A stretch of 64,000 bases of DNA, taken from assembly GCA_021773035.1 (NCBI GenBank), contig JAJFKU010000016.1, positions 1-64,000 on the forward strand, written 5' to 3'. The stretch comes from Woeseiaceae bacterium (GTDB lineage: Bacteria; Pseudomonadota; Gammaproteobacteria; Steroidobacterales; Woeseiaceae). Within the stretch, counting starts at the first letter, position 1; every line of letters begins with the position of its first letter. A model generated the notes under the pieces. The model saw only the letters and a program-made list of their open reading frames with translations. It was not told where the DNA came from and did no database searches. Made by a program: the position numbers and the translations under genes. Positions 1 to 10,407 of the stretch are shown one piece after another.

Positions 1-164
1 ACCGGCGCTTTCTCAACCTGAGTACTGACAGGGCCTACGAGGCCGCTAAGTTGATGAGGTGAAGGCGCGCGGATGTCCATTGGGGCCCGGAGAAATCTAC
101 TCAAATCTCCACACAGAGGCCGGATACATGACTGCAACTGACAGCAGATTATAATAGCGATCCC

Positions 165-392
165 TGACAACCATTCGGTCATACAGGAAATAGTCCACGG
201 GGTCTCCACGCCGGCACGTTGACACAATTTCCTCGCGTCGAGCTTAGCATAGCCGGGAATGGCATCGATCCCGGCCTGCCGTAGCTTATCGACAATCTGA
301 TTTTCGAACTCCCGCTGCTGATCGGGGTCGCTCGAAATGTTCACTATCAACAGTCGTGAGTAGGTCTTCGACTCGCGAGACGGGCCCTCATA
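165..392 (-). pseudogene. Truncated, internally deleted copy of the lipoprotein gene at 7424-8047
   Basis: 165-392 aligns closely with 7612-7957 (shared TGACAACCATTCGGTCATACAGGAAATAGTCCACGGGGTCTCC and GATCCCGGCCTGCCGTAGCTTATCG...), lacking about 118 nt between ACAATTTC and CGCGTCGAGCT; no intact ORF reported here. Confidence 0.85.
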
Positions 393-531
393 TCTACGGA
401 GGACGCAGACCGCACTGAAAAGACTACATTATCTCAGTTCAACAGGGTTCAGATCGGGTTTTTCCTCTATCAGAAGATGACGGGGGGAAGCTGCGCGCGG
501 ATTCAGGATTCACAGTGTTGATACGGCACTT

Positions 532-1338
532 TCATACGAAGGCCTCGTCAACCACCTCTGGCGCACCGACACGCTCCTGACCGTCGAAGACCGTTCGGTA
601 TTGAAATCGCTCCGGATGATAGTCACAACGTAGAACGTCGATAACGTCGCCTCGTGCGTCGTAAGCACTTCGTTCCAGAGTTAAAACAGGATCGCCAGCC
701 AATGTCCCCAGGAGATCTGCGACATACGTTGAGTCTAGTGCCGTGCAACCGATAACCTGTTCAATACGGTGAATTTCCTGTCCGCTGTTCGTAATCAAAT
801 CATACCTCTGATAATCCAAGAGGTCTCGCTTCGTCACGCCACGTGGGAGATTGCGTGTCCAGCTCTGACAATAAGCGAACGGTCTCCCGCTTTGATCGGA
901 CCTAAGCCGCTTTACAAATAGTACTTTCTCACCGGCCGGCGCCTTCAGTTCGTCGCAAATCCCTGGCGCCGCGACTACTCTTTGCATATCCAGTACGGAG
1001 ACTACGCTGTTTTTGAACACTCCCGACAGGCGATCAAGCACGGAAGTCAACGAATTAGTTCCGTGCTCTAATCCTCCTCGGTAGATAACGATGCTGCCGA
1101 TCGCGCGCTTGCGCTCAATCAGGCCGTCGGCGGCCAGTTTGTCCAGCGCGCGCTTGGTCGTCACTCGGGATACTGAATACGCCTCGGCCAGCTTGGCTTC
1201 GCCGGCTACCCGGTCGCCATACGGAATCTCACCGGAAACAATACGCCTCTTGAGTTGAAGATATATCTGGTAGTAGAGCGGCATCGGGATACTCCGATGA
1301 ACGACATGGCAATTTCCCTTACTTGTGTCGTTGCTCAT
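532..1338 (-). CDS. GntR-family transcriptional regulator with UTRA-like effector domain
   Basis: N-terminal wHTH (PLYYQIYLQLKRRIVSGEIPYGDRVAGEAKLAEAYSVSRVTTKRALDKLAADGLIERK) followed by UTRA-like domain. Confidence 0.9.
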   Translation of the reverse strand: MSNDTSKGNCHVVHRSIPMPLYYQIYLQLKRRIVSGEIPYGDRVAGEAKLAEAYSVSRVTTKRALDKLAADGLIERKRAIGSIVIYRGGLEHGTNSLTSVLDRLSGVFKNSVVSVLDMQRVVAAPGICDELKAPAGEKVLFVKRLRSDQSGRPFAYCQSWTRNLPRGVTKRDLLDYQRYDLITNSGQEIHRIEQVIGCTALDSTYVADLLGTLAGDPVLTLERSAYDARGDVIDVLRCDYHPERFQYRTVFDGQERVGAPEVVDEAFV

Positions 1339-1534
1339 TCTAAAGACTGGTCCGGCCGAACCGCTTGCGACCGGCCTCGTGGGTATTGCTGTACAGGTAT
1401 TCCATAGGGCATTGTCATGCTCACAGTTCTATCCCCTGCCTTCTGCCTTCTTGAACATACGTCCGAACTAGCCTGTTATCGTATCCGGATCCTTGGTTTG
1501 TCTTCACGCGGCGCGATTCAGCGCGCCCAATCTT

Positions 1535-2350
1535 TCAAGCATCCGCTTCAGCGCTATCAAGAAATTCAAGCATGATCTGTGCAGCGGCTTCGGCATGCGC
1601 GTGCAACAGTCCGTGTCCCCACGATGGAAGATCCAATCGTTTCCCGTTTTTCATCAATGAATCAGCACGCTTGCTCTGCTCGAAACAATCGTCGTTAGGA
1701 TTCATCACCAATAGCGGATTGCCGATTTCCCCCAGGCGTTTCTTGTAGGTTGGTGCGTAGTTAAATGACGCACGATGACCGTGCTCATAGTTTTCGCCAC
1801 CTTTTAAATTCTCAGAAAGCGAATTGGCAGCCATCTCCAGGGTCATACCCGGCCCGCGGTGAAAGAGAATTCTCTCCCACATCGTACGAAACCGGCTTCC
1901 GCTTTCGTCCAGGGGAATAGGCGAATACTCGTTTGCTAACGCCGCAACTTCTTCCTCAGTAAACACCGGCGCCGATATATTGACTATGCCCAGGGTTTGA
2001 TCCGGTCGCTGATGCGCGGTTTCGACAGCGACCATTGCTCCGGTGTGAATTCCGACAACATGAATCGGCGAGTTCGTCAGAGAATCCGCCACCTCCCACA
2101 CACTGTTCGCATAATCCTCTACTCGCACCTGCGGATATTCCGGAGGGCGATCGGATTCTCCATACCCGGGATAGTCCAATGCAACTGCAAACCGGTCCCT
2201 CGCCAGGAAGGGCAATATCGTCTCGAAGGACTGACTGGACTTCGGACTCATGTGGCAACAGATGATTCCTGGCTTGGTCATCCGCCCTGGAATCACACCG
2301 CGGCAGTGAATCTGGCCATAGCGCCCGTCTAGATAAAACCGTCTCACCAT
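1535..2350 (-). CDS. Alpha/beta hydrolase
   Basis: DYPGYGESDRP, GIHTGAM nucleophile-elbow region, C-terminal SWGHGLLHAHAE. Confidence 0.85.
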   Translation of the reverse strand: MVRRFYLDGRYGQIHCRGVIPGRMTKPGIICCHMSPKSSQSFETILPFLARDRFAVALDYPGYGESDRPPEYPQVRVEDYANSVWEVADSLTNSPIHVVGIHTGAMVAVETAHQRPDQTLGIVNISAPVFTEEEVAALANEYSPIPLDESGSRFRTMWERILFHRGPGMTLEMAANSLSENLKGGENYEHGHRASFNYAPTYKKRLGEIGNPLLVMNPNDDCFEQSKRADSLMKNGKRLDLPSWGHGLLHAHAEAAAQIMLEFLDSAEADA

Positions 2351-2410
2351 ACCGATCGCATGAATACCGACAGCCTCCTTACCGCCTACTATGTCGCTGA
2401 AGTCTTGCCG

Positions 2411-4609
2411 CTACCGCTTGCCGCCGAAATTGTAGCGGAAACGAGCCTCCCACCGTCCTGGTGCGTTGTAATACAAGTCTCCGGAACCGAATGTCGATTG
2501 CACATACCGTTCGTTATCGCAGTTCGCACATTCAATAACCGCACTCCACACTCCACTATCCGCGGTCAACTCAGCACCGACATTAAAGAGCTGATAGTCG
2601 CCCGAAGGCGCCCGGTTTCTGGAGGTCGTGATGTGATCAGGCGTTGCGCTGAAATTAGCGCGCAGTTGTAAAGTGGAACTCAGGGCAGCAATAGGAATAT
2701 CGTATGCGCCGCCTAAAGAGATTGACCATTCGGGCGATCGCTTCACATCTGCGATATTGCAATCGGCGTCAAACGCGCCAAAGGATGCGTTCGGCACCGT
2801 GCAAGCGGCAAGTTCCGCGGCATCAGGTTTGTATTCGGCGTCTTGAATGCCACCGGCAAGGAAGAAATTAAAGCGCTCGGTCGGTTGATAGAAAAGCTCG
2901 ATTTCCAGCCCGACGTTTTCCATTTCGCCGGCGTTACCAATCAAGAAAGTACCGCCGCCGGTCGAGGTGTTGATCTGAAGATCCTCAATTTGCAGGAGAA
3001 ATGCCGTCGCATTGAATCTCAGGTTCTCAGTCGGTTGCAGTTTGGTACCTAGTTCATACGACCAAGCGGTTTCTGACTCGAATGGCAATAGGCCCGCTGC
3101 AGTATTGCCTCTCGCGTTCCAACCGCCGGTTCGAAAACCACGAGTGGCTGAACCGAACGCCATTACGTTCTCAGATGGCTTGTACTGCAATGCAAAACGC
3201 GGTGTAACGACATCCTCATCGAGGGTTCGCGGTATGCCTAAGGTATCAAGATTGGCGCTGGTCAGGTCCGTAATGTCGCCGACCGGGCGATTATCTGAAA
3301 CGTCAAACTCCTTCTCTTCACTGGTGAGACGAACGCCAACTGTAGCGGTCCATTGATCGGACAACGCGAAGTCGCCTTGGGCGTAGACAGCCATGTTTTC
3401 AGTCGTATTCTTGATGATGCGGTCACGTGACGGAGTCGCCGATGCAAAGTGCGCCGCCACGTCGGTCGTATTGTCTTCATCGAGGTAAAACAAACCTGCA
3501 ACCAGACCAAACCGGTCGTCAAGGAACGAGTTGACCCACTTAAGCTCGACGGAGAGTTGATCATAGTCGCCAACGTTGTCGATAATAAAGACGTCCTCCG
3601 GGCTATTCGGCAAGAACGCGCCGAAATCGGGGAGTGGGAAATTGACCAGGAAATCCTGGTCCAGCTGACGACTGCCTACGATCAGGTTGAAGTCACCTAT
3701 GTCCGTCTCCCAACCCAGGTTTGACGTGAAATTTGTCGACTCCGCTGAGTTTCCATAGGGAGCCTTCGATACCGCACCGGGGTAAACCGCACCGAGCCCT
3801 TGTGACAATATTGACGTGGACACCACATCATCACCAACCAGGGTGCCGGTTATGTTGGTCTGGGAATCGTCAATGTAGTCAGCTGTTAGATACCAGCTCA
3901 CGCGATCACTAATGTCCAGCAGCAAAGCACCGCGAACTCCTGTCGCATCTTTGTCATTGACGTCCTGACCAGTGACGTTGTTTTCAGCCCAACCGTCGTC
4001 TTCGATAATAAATGCGCTGAGCAATGCGCTGGCGTTTTCGTTAATCGGCAGGTTTACCGAGCCGCGAACGCTACGCCGATCAAACCGCCCGAAGCCGGCT
4101 TCAACTGATCCACCGAACTCTTTAGACGGTTTCGCCATAATGATATTGACGGCTCCGCCGGTATTATTCTTGCCGAAGAGCGTTCCCTGAGGCCCGCGAA
4201 GTACTTCAATTCGCTCGACGTCGAAAAAGCTGAAGTTGTTGGCGTTTTGCCGGGATACGAAGACTTCATCGACATACGTTCCGACGGCGGGATCAAAAGT
4301 CGGAAACGACTCATCCTGACCCTGACCGCGAAGATAGTACATCGTTGCGGAGCCCAGCGCTGTGTTGTTACCACCTTGCAAATTGGGAATCAGGTCGACG
4401 AGGTCAACTGCGCTTTTGATCTGAAGATCCTCAAGCGTATCGGGCGTAAACGCCGACACGGTGAGCGGTACATCGTTGATGTCCTGGGCGCGCCGTTGAG
4501 CGGTTACCACTATTTCTTCGAGCCCCTGCCCGATCGCATAATCCGGTAGCGCTGCTAGAACGCTCGCGACTGCTAAGGCGGCATAAAGACTTCTTGTAGT
4601 GGTGCTCAT
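2411..4609 (-). CDS. TonB-dependent outer-membrane receptor
   Basis: EEIVVTAQRR TonB-box region, plug motif RIEVLRGPQGTLFGKNNTGGAVNI, C-terminal barrel ending RFRYNFGGKR. Confidence 0.95.
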   Translation of the reverse strand: MSTTTRSLYAALAVASVLAALPDYAIGQGLEEIVVTAQRRAQDINDVPLTVSAFTPDTLEDLQIKSAVDLVDLIPNLQGGNNTALGSATMYYLRGQGQDESFPTFDPAVGTYVDEVFVSRQNANNFSFFDVERIEVLRGPQGTLFGKNNTGGAVNIIMAKPSKEFGGSVEAGFGRFDRRSVRGSVNLPINENASALLSAFIIEDDGWAENNVTGQDVNDKDATGVRGALLLDISDRVSWYLTADYIDDSQTNITGTLVGDDVVSTSILSQGLGAVYPGAVSKAPYGNSAESTNFTSNLGWETDIGDFNLIVGSRQLDQDFLVNFPLPDFGAFLPNSPEDVFIIDNVGDYDQLSVELKWVNSFLDDRFGLVAGLFYLDEDNTTDVAAHFASATPSRDRIIKNTTENMAVYAQGDFALSDQWTATVGVRLTSEEKEFDVSDNRPVGDITDLTSANLDTLGIPRTLDEDVVTPRFALQYKPSENVMAFGSATRGFRTGGWNARGNTAAGLLPFESETAWSYELGTKLQPTENLRFNATAFLLQIEDLQINTSTGGGTFLIGNAGEMENVGLEIELFYQPTERFNFFLAGGIQDAEYKPDAAELAACTVPNASFGAFDADCNIADVKRSPEWSISLGGAYDIPIAALSSTLQLRANFSATPDHITTSRNRAPSGDYQLFNVGAELTADSGVWSAVIECANCDNERYVQSTFGSGDLYYNAPGRWEARFRYNFGGKR

Positions 4610-4642
4610 GATCTACTCCCCATTTATGAACGGATCAAATAT

Positions 4643-5590
4643 CTAGTTGGCAATCGGTTGAATAACATGATGGACGACACCGTGCGGCCCCTCTATAAGG
4701 CACGACCTGATCTCGCCGTACGGCGGGTAAGAAACCCTGTCTGAACGGGCGAACACCACGGTGCCTGCGCGATCTGCAGCCGCAATGATGGCTTGAAGGT
4801 CATCGACAAGCAGCTCAACACCGACCAGCCCACGCATCGGCGGTCGTGATCGGCCTGCCAGTGATACGGCTCCGTTTATCGATGGGCCATAATCGATAAT
4901 TCCGAGATAAGGTGCCCGCAGGTCGGTGCCGATATTGGTCGCCGACAGGCTCAATGGCTCGTCTGCGCCAACCATCGCGTCGAAGCTTGCGTTTGTGAAT
5001 TCATAGCGATGCAGAGGAACGAAGCCGAAAATACTCTCATAGAAATCAAGCACGGCGGCAACGTCGCTAACCGGAGCCGAAATACTCTGTGGTTCGCTGA
5101 ACTGGTGATCTCGAGCCGTTACAAAATCCGAGAAAAAGTCGGCGGGGCCCGAAATGATGGCACACACAATATTATCCGGACGCCAAAAATGTGCTTCCCG
5201 AAATTCCCCTTCAGGGAGCGTGTACCGGGCGATGTCATCCTTGGGCGTATAACCCGCGTTGGTCAGCGTTTTGACAGATTCGTCAAAGTTGGGTGCATAA
5301 AAATCTATGACTTTGAGTGCGTCGAGGTCGGTCCCTCGATCCGCCGCACGAACAGTCTCATCGTGGGGTGGATCAATACACCACAGTCGAACACCAAAAT
5401 CTGTCGGCGTGCGCTGATAAAACATGGTCGCCATAGCGTGCTTATCCAGGCCCAACAAACTGCTTGTTTGGCCTGCGGATAACTGAGTCACTGCCGTTGG
5501 GTGCATCGAGAATGTCTCACCGAAAAAACGTTGGTGATCACGCAAATTTTGTACCGACAAAATCGGCCCGCGTATTCGGACGTTGGGCAT
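4643..5590 (-). CDS. Two-domain VOC (glyoxalase/extradiol dioxygenase-like) protein
   Basis: Tandem VOC-like repeats; start taken at MPNVRIRG inside the 4643-5629 ORF. Confidence 0.75.
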   Translation of the reverse strand: MPNVRIRGPILSVQNLRDHQRFFGETFSMHPTAVTQLSAGQTSSLLGLDKHAMATMFYQRTPTDFGVRLWCIDPPHDETVRAADRGTDLDALKVIDFYAPNFDESVKTLTNAGYTPKDDIARYTLPEGEFREAHFWRPDNIVCAIISGPADFFSDFVTARDHQFSEPQSISAPVSDVAAVLDFYESIFGFVPLHRYEFTNASFDAMVGADEPLSLSATNIGTDLRAPYLGIIDYGPSINGAVSLAGRSRPPMRGLVGVELLVDDLQAIIAAADRAGTVVFARSDRVSYPPYGEIRSCLIEGPHGVVHHVIQPIAN

Positions 5591-5688
5591 TACGGATTCG
5601 GTCCCCTTAATGCGACAGATGGCGATCAACGCCTGAATGAGCCCGACTATGTTTACAATCCGGGGGGGCTCGCCAACGACCGGGACGC

Positions 5689-5719
5689 CCTATCCTACAA
5701 CCAATGGTTGTAGGATAGG
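5689..5719. repeat. 31-nt near-perfect palindrome
   Basis: CCTATCCTACAACCA-A-TGGTTGTAGGATAGG, 15-bp arms, between LysR stop and VOC gene start. Confidence 0.9.
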
Positions 5720-5729
5720 CGGGCCGTGC

Positions 5730-6695
5730 TTAAGCAGGGTAGTATTTTTCGCAGATGTCTATGACAACGTCCCGGAGTACCTTGGCCGCCGGTTGTAGCT
5801 GCGCGCCTCGACGCGTGGCCACCAACGCCGGTCGATTCAGTGGTAACTCCTCCAGGCGATAGGCACTGTAAAGCCCCGCCTTCAATTCCGGGGCGACCAG
5901 TTCCTCTGACATAAGGCAGGCATAGTCGCCACGTATCAGCATTGATTTGGCCAAACTCAAGGAATCCAGATCAATGACATCAGCGGGAGGCTCGATACCG
6001 TGACTCGAAAAGGCCGCACAAATCGCATGCCATCGATCGGGCAATGATAAAGCCACTAGCCACGTGCACTCGCTCAAGTCCTGCAAACCCACAGATCCTC
6101 TCTTGACCAGAGGATGCTCCGTGCGCAGCACAACAGCGTCGTGCTCAACGTACAAGGTTCGGGTCTCAATGGCGGGGTCAGGTCTTAACTCAGTCGGTGG
6201 AGCGCTGACGACAAGGTCCAGCTCTCCTCTGGCCAGGCGCGGATAAAGGGACGCGGATGTGCCACCGACAATTTGCAGCCCAACTCCCGGGCGTTCACTT
6301 CGAAAACGCGAAATCGCATCGGGACCAATTCGAGGAAAAAACGACCAGCCAATACCAACCTGAACAAACCCTGCCGTTGATCCACGCATTGCACTCAGTT
6401 CCGCCATTGCCAGACGCGACTCTGACGTAATGATCTTTGCCCGCTTCGCAAGTGTGTGCGCGTAAATGGTCGGTTCCGCGCCGTGTGGCGTTCGTTCGAA
6501 CAGCGGCAAACCAAGTTGATGCTCAAGTTTCGCGACCGCTTTGCTGACCGCCTGCTGCGTGACGTGGCCCGCCTCGGCGGCGAGTCCGAAGTTTCCATGT
6601 TCGTAGACCCCAAGAAAGTGCTGTAGCTTCTGCGGATCTACAGCCCGTGACACGAACCGTTCGTGGCGTATGTCGGATTTCGGTTTCTTTACCAT
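5730..6695 (-). CDS. LysR-family transcriptional regulator
   Basis: HTH LAAEAGHVTQQAVSKAVAKLEHQLGLPLFERTPHG plus substrate-binding domain. Confidence 0.93.
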   Translation of the reverse strand: MVKKPKSDIRHERFVSRAVDPQKLQHFLGVYEHGNFGLAAEAGHVTQQAVSKAVAKLEHQLGLPLFERTPHGAEPTIYAHTLAKRAKIITSESRLAMAELSAMRGSTAGFVQVGIGWSFFPRIGPDAISRFRSERPGVGLQIVGGTSASLYPRLARGELDLVVSAPPTELRPDPAIETRTLYVEHDAVVLRTEHPLVKRGSVGLQDLSECTWLVALSLPDRWHAICAAFSSHGIEPPADVIDLDSLSLAKSMLIRGDYACLMSEELVAPELKAGLYSAYRLEELPLNRPALVATRRGAQLQPAAKVLRDVVIDICEKYYPA

Positions 6696-7023
6696 GCTGC
6701 CAATACTACCGCCTGAGAAACATCAATATGGAGAGTAGTTTAGTCCAAAGCTCACTATATTATGACGCGCCAGGAGAATATGCCGGTCTCGATATCGTAC
6801 TCGACGAACCGATTACTCTTGAGGTGCCGGACGGGTTCTTCATTGAAGACCAGGGACGACTGGCCGGCGGCGGCGCCATTACAGAGGTCGTGGCTAAGTA
6901 ATATCCCGGCGCCTGCGATGACAACGCCTTCGCAGCCTAAGTACTTCTCCGCATTGCAGATATACGCCGGTAGCGTAATTAGTAGACTGTGATTCGATAG
7001 CAATGCAAGGAGTGAACAGAGTG

Positions 7024-7413
7024 ATGGAGTTCGAACTGAACCGCGACACCGTTCGATTTATTGTCGACAAGGCACATGAATTTCACGGCAAAGACGACGT
7101 GAGTTTTGAGGAAGAACCCGAAGTAGCCGACGAGTTCTGGTCCGGTCAGGTAACAGCAGATTTTAGTGGCGATCCCTACTATCAGGAACTCAAGACCACG
7201 ATAGATGATCTGGAACCGGACCAGCAGGTTTCACTGGTCGCACTGATGTGGCTCGGCCGTGGCGATTTTTCGATGCATGAATGGCCCGAAGCATTAAAAA
7301 ACGCGGGAGAAAGCTGGACCGCCCATACAGCCGACTATCTGATTGGCACATCACTGCTTGCAGACTATCTCGAAGAGGGTTTGCAGCAATTTCAGGTAGC
7401 GCAATCGGAATAG
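7024..7413 (+). CDS. DUF3775-like protein
   Basis: MWLGRGDF....W.EAL..A...W..HTADYLIGTSLLADYLEEGL; start chosen at MEFELNRDT. Confidence 0.7.
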   Translation: MEFELNRDTVRFIVDKAHEFHGKDDVSFEEEPEVADEFWSGQVTADFSGDPYYQELKTTIDDLEPDQQVSLVALMWLGRGDFSMHEWPEALKNAGESWTAHTADYLIGTSLLADYLEEGLQQFQVAQSE

Positions 7414-7423
7414 GCGCCGGAAG

Positions 7424-8047
7424 CTAGCCTATCAACTCATCAAAACGTAGTTGGCGTATGATCGTATCGGCCTCCTGCTGCAATACCTCCGACATACTCG
7501 CTTTATCAAAGCAGGTCGACCGGATGGTCCAAACGCGTTCCTGGCTATCCGCGTCATAGAGGTTACTGATCACAATCACCGTATGCGCGAACTTGACCGA
7601 ATCCGGCTCCTTGACAACCATTCGGTCATACAGGAAATAGTCCACGGGGTCTCCGCGCCGGCACGTTGATACAATTTCTTCACGTCCGCCTGCCTTGTCG
7701 GCTTTGGTATCAACACTCGCGATGTGCGTGACGAGAATCCCGTCCGCGCCAAGCTCCTTGCTGACCTTGTCGATTTCGGCCTGCCGCAATCCATTGCTCG
7801 CGTCGAGCTGAGCATAACTAGGAATTGCATCGATCCCGGCCTGCCGTAGCTTATCGGCAATCTGATTTTCAAACTCCCGCTGCTGATTGGGGTCGCTCGA
7901 AATGTCCACTATCAACAATCTTGAATATGTCTTCGACTCGCGAGACGGGTCCTCATACAGCTTCACGACCTCACTCTGTGGCGCACAGGCACTGGAAAAC
8001 AAGCCAAGGATTACCGCTACGACGGCCGTTCGATTTAGATGGGACAT
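7424..8047 (-). CDS. Predicted lipoprotein (intact paralogue of 165-392 remnant)
   Basis: Lipobox FSSAC; conserved secreted domain of unknown function. Confidence 0.7.
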   Translation of the reverse strand: MSHLNRTAVVAVILGLFSSACAPQSEVVKLYEDPSRESKTYSRLLIVDISSDPNQQREFENQIADKLRQAGIDAIPSYAQLDASNGLRQAEIDKVSKELGADGILVTHIASVDTKADKAGGREEIVSTCRRGDPVDYFLYDRMVVKEPDSVKFAHTVIVISNLYDADSQERVWTIRSTCFDKASMSEVLQQEADTIIRQLRFDELIG

Positions 8048-8076
8048 GGTCTTTGTGCTCCTGGTTATCAGATTCT

Positions 8077-8289
8077 TCAGCCTTGAAGTGCCCGCTCGCG
8101 CTCGCTCTTGATACCCAGTTTGTGCATGAGCATGGCGGCGGGACAGAAACCGGTAAACGCGCTCTGAAAAAGATTTGCACCGACGAATGCCGTCAGCCAG
8201 ACGAAGTTCGGATGAACGTAGTACGTTAGTGCAAGTGAGAGTAAAACCATAAACCCTGCGAAGGCCATAATTGAACGTTCAAGTGACAT
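8077..8289 (-). CDS. DUF2892 (YgaP transmembrane-like) small membrane protein
   Basis: TAFVGANLFQSAFTGFCPAAMLMHKLGIK motif. Confidence 0.85.
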   Translation of the reverse strand: MSLERSIMAFAGFMVLLSLALTYYVHPNFVWLTAFVGANLFQSAFTGFCPAAMLMHKLGIKSERERALQG

Positions 8290-8304
8290 GATGCTGCTCC
8301 TGCT

Positions 8305-9588
8305 TTAGTAGTTGTAACGAACGCGGAAATAGATGTTGCTGTTATCCGCAAACTGATTGAAAAAAGTCGCTGCGTTGCTGCCGCCGAAAACACTCGCACC
8401 ACCGGTGAACGACCATTGGTCGCTATAGCGATAGCTAATCGCCGGCCGAATGTAGTAATCGCTGTCACTCGGTGAGTAAAACGTGAACAGGGATAACGTC
8501 AGCTTGTCCTGCTGCAGGCGATATGTGAGTCGATTCGTGAAAACGTGCCGAAACTCGTCTGGCTCAAGTGTTGGTGTGAGCGAGTTGTCTATCAGCTCGT
8601 CGTAGTCCTGCAGCCACTCAAGATAGTACTGAAATGCGACCGTAAGATTGGTGACAGCTTCCTGTTCGTAGCCAAGCAGCACGCGAACCTGATCGTTGGG
8701 AATACGCGGGTCGTCGCCACGTCGATCGTCGCGCGATGCATAGTACGTCGTCTCGGCATTGAACAAGCCCTTCCCCAACGTCCCTCGCATGCTCACACCT
8801 GCAGAGGTCAGCGGCGCGAACGTCGGTTCGAAACTTTCCGTGAGTGCCGAGGGCTGGTGGAAAAAGCCGTTGTAGGCATACAGTGCCCACTCGGTGCCGT
8901 TCACTGTCCGGAAAAGTCGCAATGCGAACTCGCCGTTCTTGAAATCGTCTTCCGGCTCTATACCGGCGAGCGGAGGATTGGGCGCGACCCGTTGACCGGC
9001 GAGCGGTGAAAAGAAGGAAAAACGCTCTCCATTCAGATACTCGTCGGCTGTAAATACCGGCGTCCAGGCGAAGTCGATGTTAACGACATTCGAATACCAG
9101 GTACTACGCACAGTATTCGATGGAGCTTTCAAATATTCGTCTTCGCGGCCAGCGAAAAAACTCACCCAGTCTTTCGGGAACAGGTCGTTGAGAAACAGTA
9201 AATCACCGGTGCCCCAGGTCAGCACCTGTCGCCCGGCCTTGACATCCCAGTTGGCGCGTGGCGAGAAGGCCAGTGTCAAATCGCGAAGCTCGGCATCAAA
9301 CTCCTGCAAATAGCTGTCATACCACGCCTCACCCTTGAAGCTGGCGTCGACTCGCTCACCACTCCATTGCGTCTCGGTACGCAGGCGAAAATCTCCAAGT
9401 GTTTGCCGCCGCCCCGTCTGTGCGTCTTCGTCCCAGCGGCTGCCGGCGGCTGCCTCAAAAAAACCGCTCCACTGCAGCCCCTCTTCCGCGACGTCGTCCG
9501 ACCATTCGTCGTCGCCCCAGTCATCGTTCTGCGCATAAGACCCCGCAGCCGCCAGCAGTGAGCACAACAAACAGGCTGTCAATCTCAT
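8305..9588 (-). CDS. DUF1302-like outer-membrane beta-barrel protein
   Basis: Signal peptide; KAGRQVLTWGTGDLLFLNDLFPKDW; C-terminal IYFRVRYNY. Confidence 0.75.
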   Translation of the reverse strand: MRLTACLLCSLLAAAGSYAQNDDWGDDEWSDDVAEEGLQWSGFFEAAAGSRWDEDAQTGRRQTLGDFRLRTETQWSGERVDASFKGEAWYDSYLQEFDAELRDLTLAFSPRANWDVKAGRQVLTWGTGDLLFLNDLFPKDWVSFFAGREDEYLKAPSNTVRSTWYSNVVNIDFAWTPVFTADEYLNGERFSFFSPLAGQRVAPNPPLAGIEPEDDFKNGEFALRLFRTVNGTEWALYAYNGFFHQPSALTESFEPTFAPLTSAGVSMRGTLGKGLFNAETTYYASRDDRRGDDPRIPNDQVRVLLGYEQEAVTNLTVAFQYYLEWLQDYDELIDNSLTPTLEPDEFRHVFTNRLTYRLQQDKLTLSLFTFYSPSDSDYYIRPAISYRYSDQWSFTGGASVFGGSNAATFFNQFADNSNIYFRVRYNY

Positions 9589-9597
9589 TCCCTGGCC

Positions 9598-10407
9598 TCA
9601 TTGATCGCCGGCTGGCCTCTTCAGCCAGTCGCGTGGCGGGCGTCGCAAAGAACGTTCGCTGAACACCGTCTCCGGCATGCCAATGTCGTAAGCAATGTAG
9701 CGAAACTCCATATTGGTCACACCATCGCTGTCCAAATCGCTAACACGGCTCTTCGTAACGGTCGGGTGACCGTCGATATCGGTCACCTCGAGAACTTCAA
9801 CGCGCCGATACAAACGGCCCGCCGCATTGCGGTACTCGATCTTCATCGGCAGGAAGGTTTTGCGATCGATCCACGTGACGTAACTCGCGAACTCAACGCC
9901 GGAGGAGTTCTTAGGCGTGTGTTCAAGTACGTACCATTCGTCACTCGTTTCAAGCAGCGTGTGCTCATCTTCGTCCGGACTCCGTCCCGACACGTCTTCA
10001 TAGAAATAGTGTGCGCCAACGAAACTGGTGCGCTTGTCGCCCGCCGAAATACGCTTCACAAGATCGAGCCCTGGCAGATAGAGCCAGCGGTCATCGTCCG
10101 TACCGACATGTTTCTTCACTAAAAAAACCGTGCCCCGAACATCCGAGGGCTGGCTGAAAACCACCAGGAAATCCTGATCCCGACTCTCTTCCACATCGCG
10201 CCTTAGCACGGTGAACTGCCGACGCTGCTGGCGACCTTGCGCGTCCTGAATAGTCATCCGAACCTCTGAACGTCCGTCGGCACCCGCGTAGTAGGCCGCG
10301 AGGTTTGCCTTTGACACGATGTCATCGGCGTCGGTTTCTGCATGAACATGGCCAAGCATTGCCAGCAGACCTGTGGCCAATAGTATCCGTCCAAGATCGG
10401 TCATCAT
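9598..10407 (-). CDS. Outer-membrane lipoprotein-sorting-like (LolA-fold) protein
   Basis: Signal peptide; LKAxxx LolA-like pattern FLVVFSQPSDVRGTVFLVKKH...DDRWLYLPGLDLVKRIS; overlaps RND gene. Confidence 0.85.
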   Translation of the reverse strand: MMTDLGRILLATGLLAMLGHVHAETDADDIVSKANLAAYYAGADGRSEVRMTIQDAQGRQQRRQFTVLRRDVEESRDQDFLVVFSQPSDVRGTVFLVKKHVGTDDDRWLYLPGLDLVKRISAGDKRTSFVGAHYFYEDVSGRSPDEDEHTLLETSDEWYVLEHTPKNSSGVEFASYVTWIDRKTFLPMKIEYRNAAGRLYRRVEVLEVTDIDGHPTVTKSRVSDLDSDGVTNMEFRYIAYDIGMPETVFSERSLRRPPRDWLKRPAGDQ

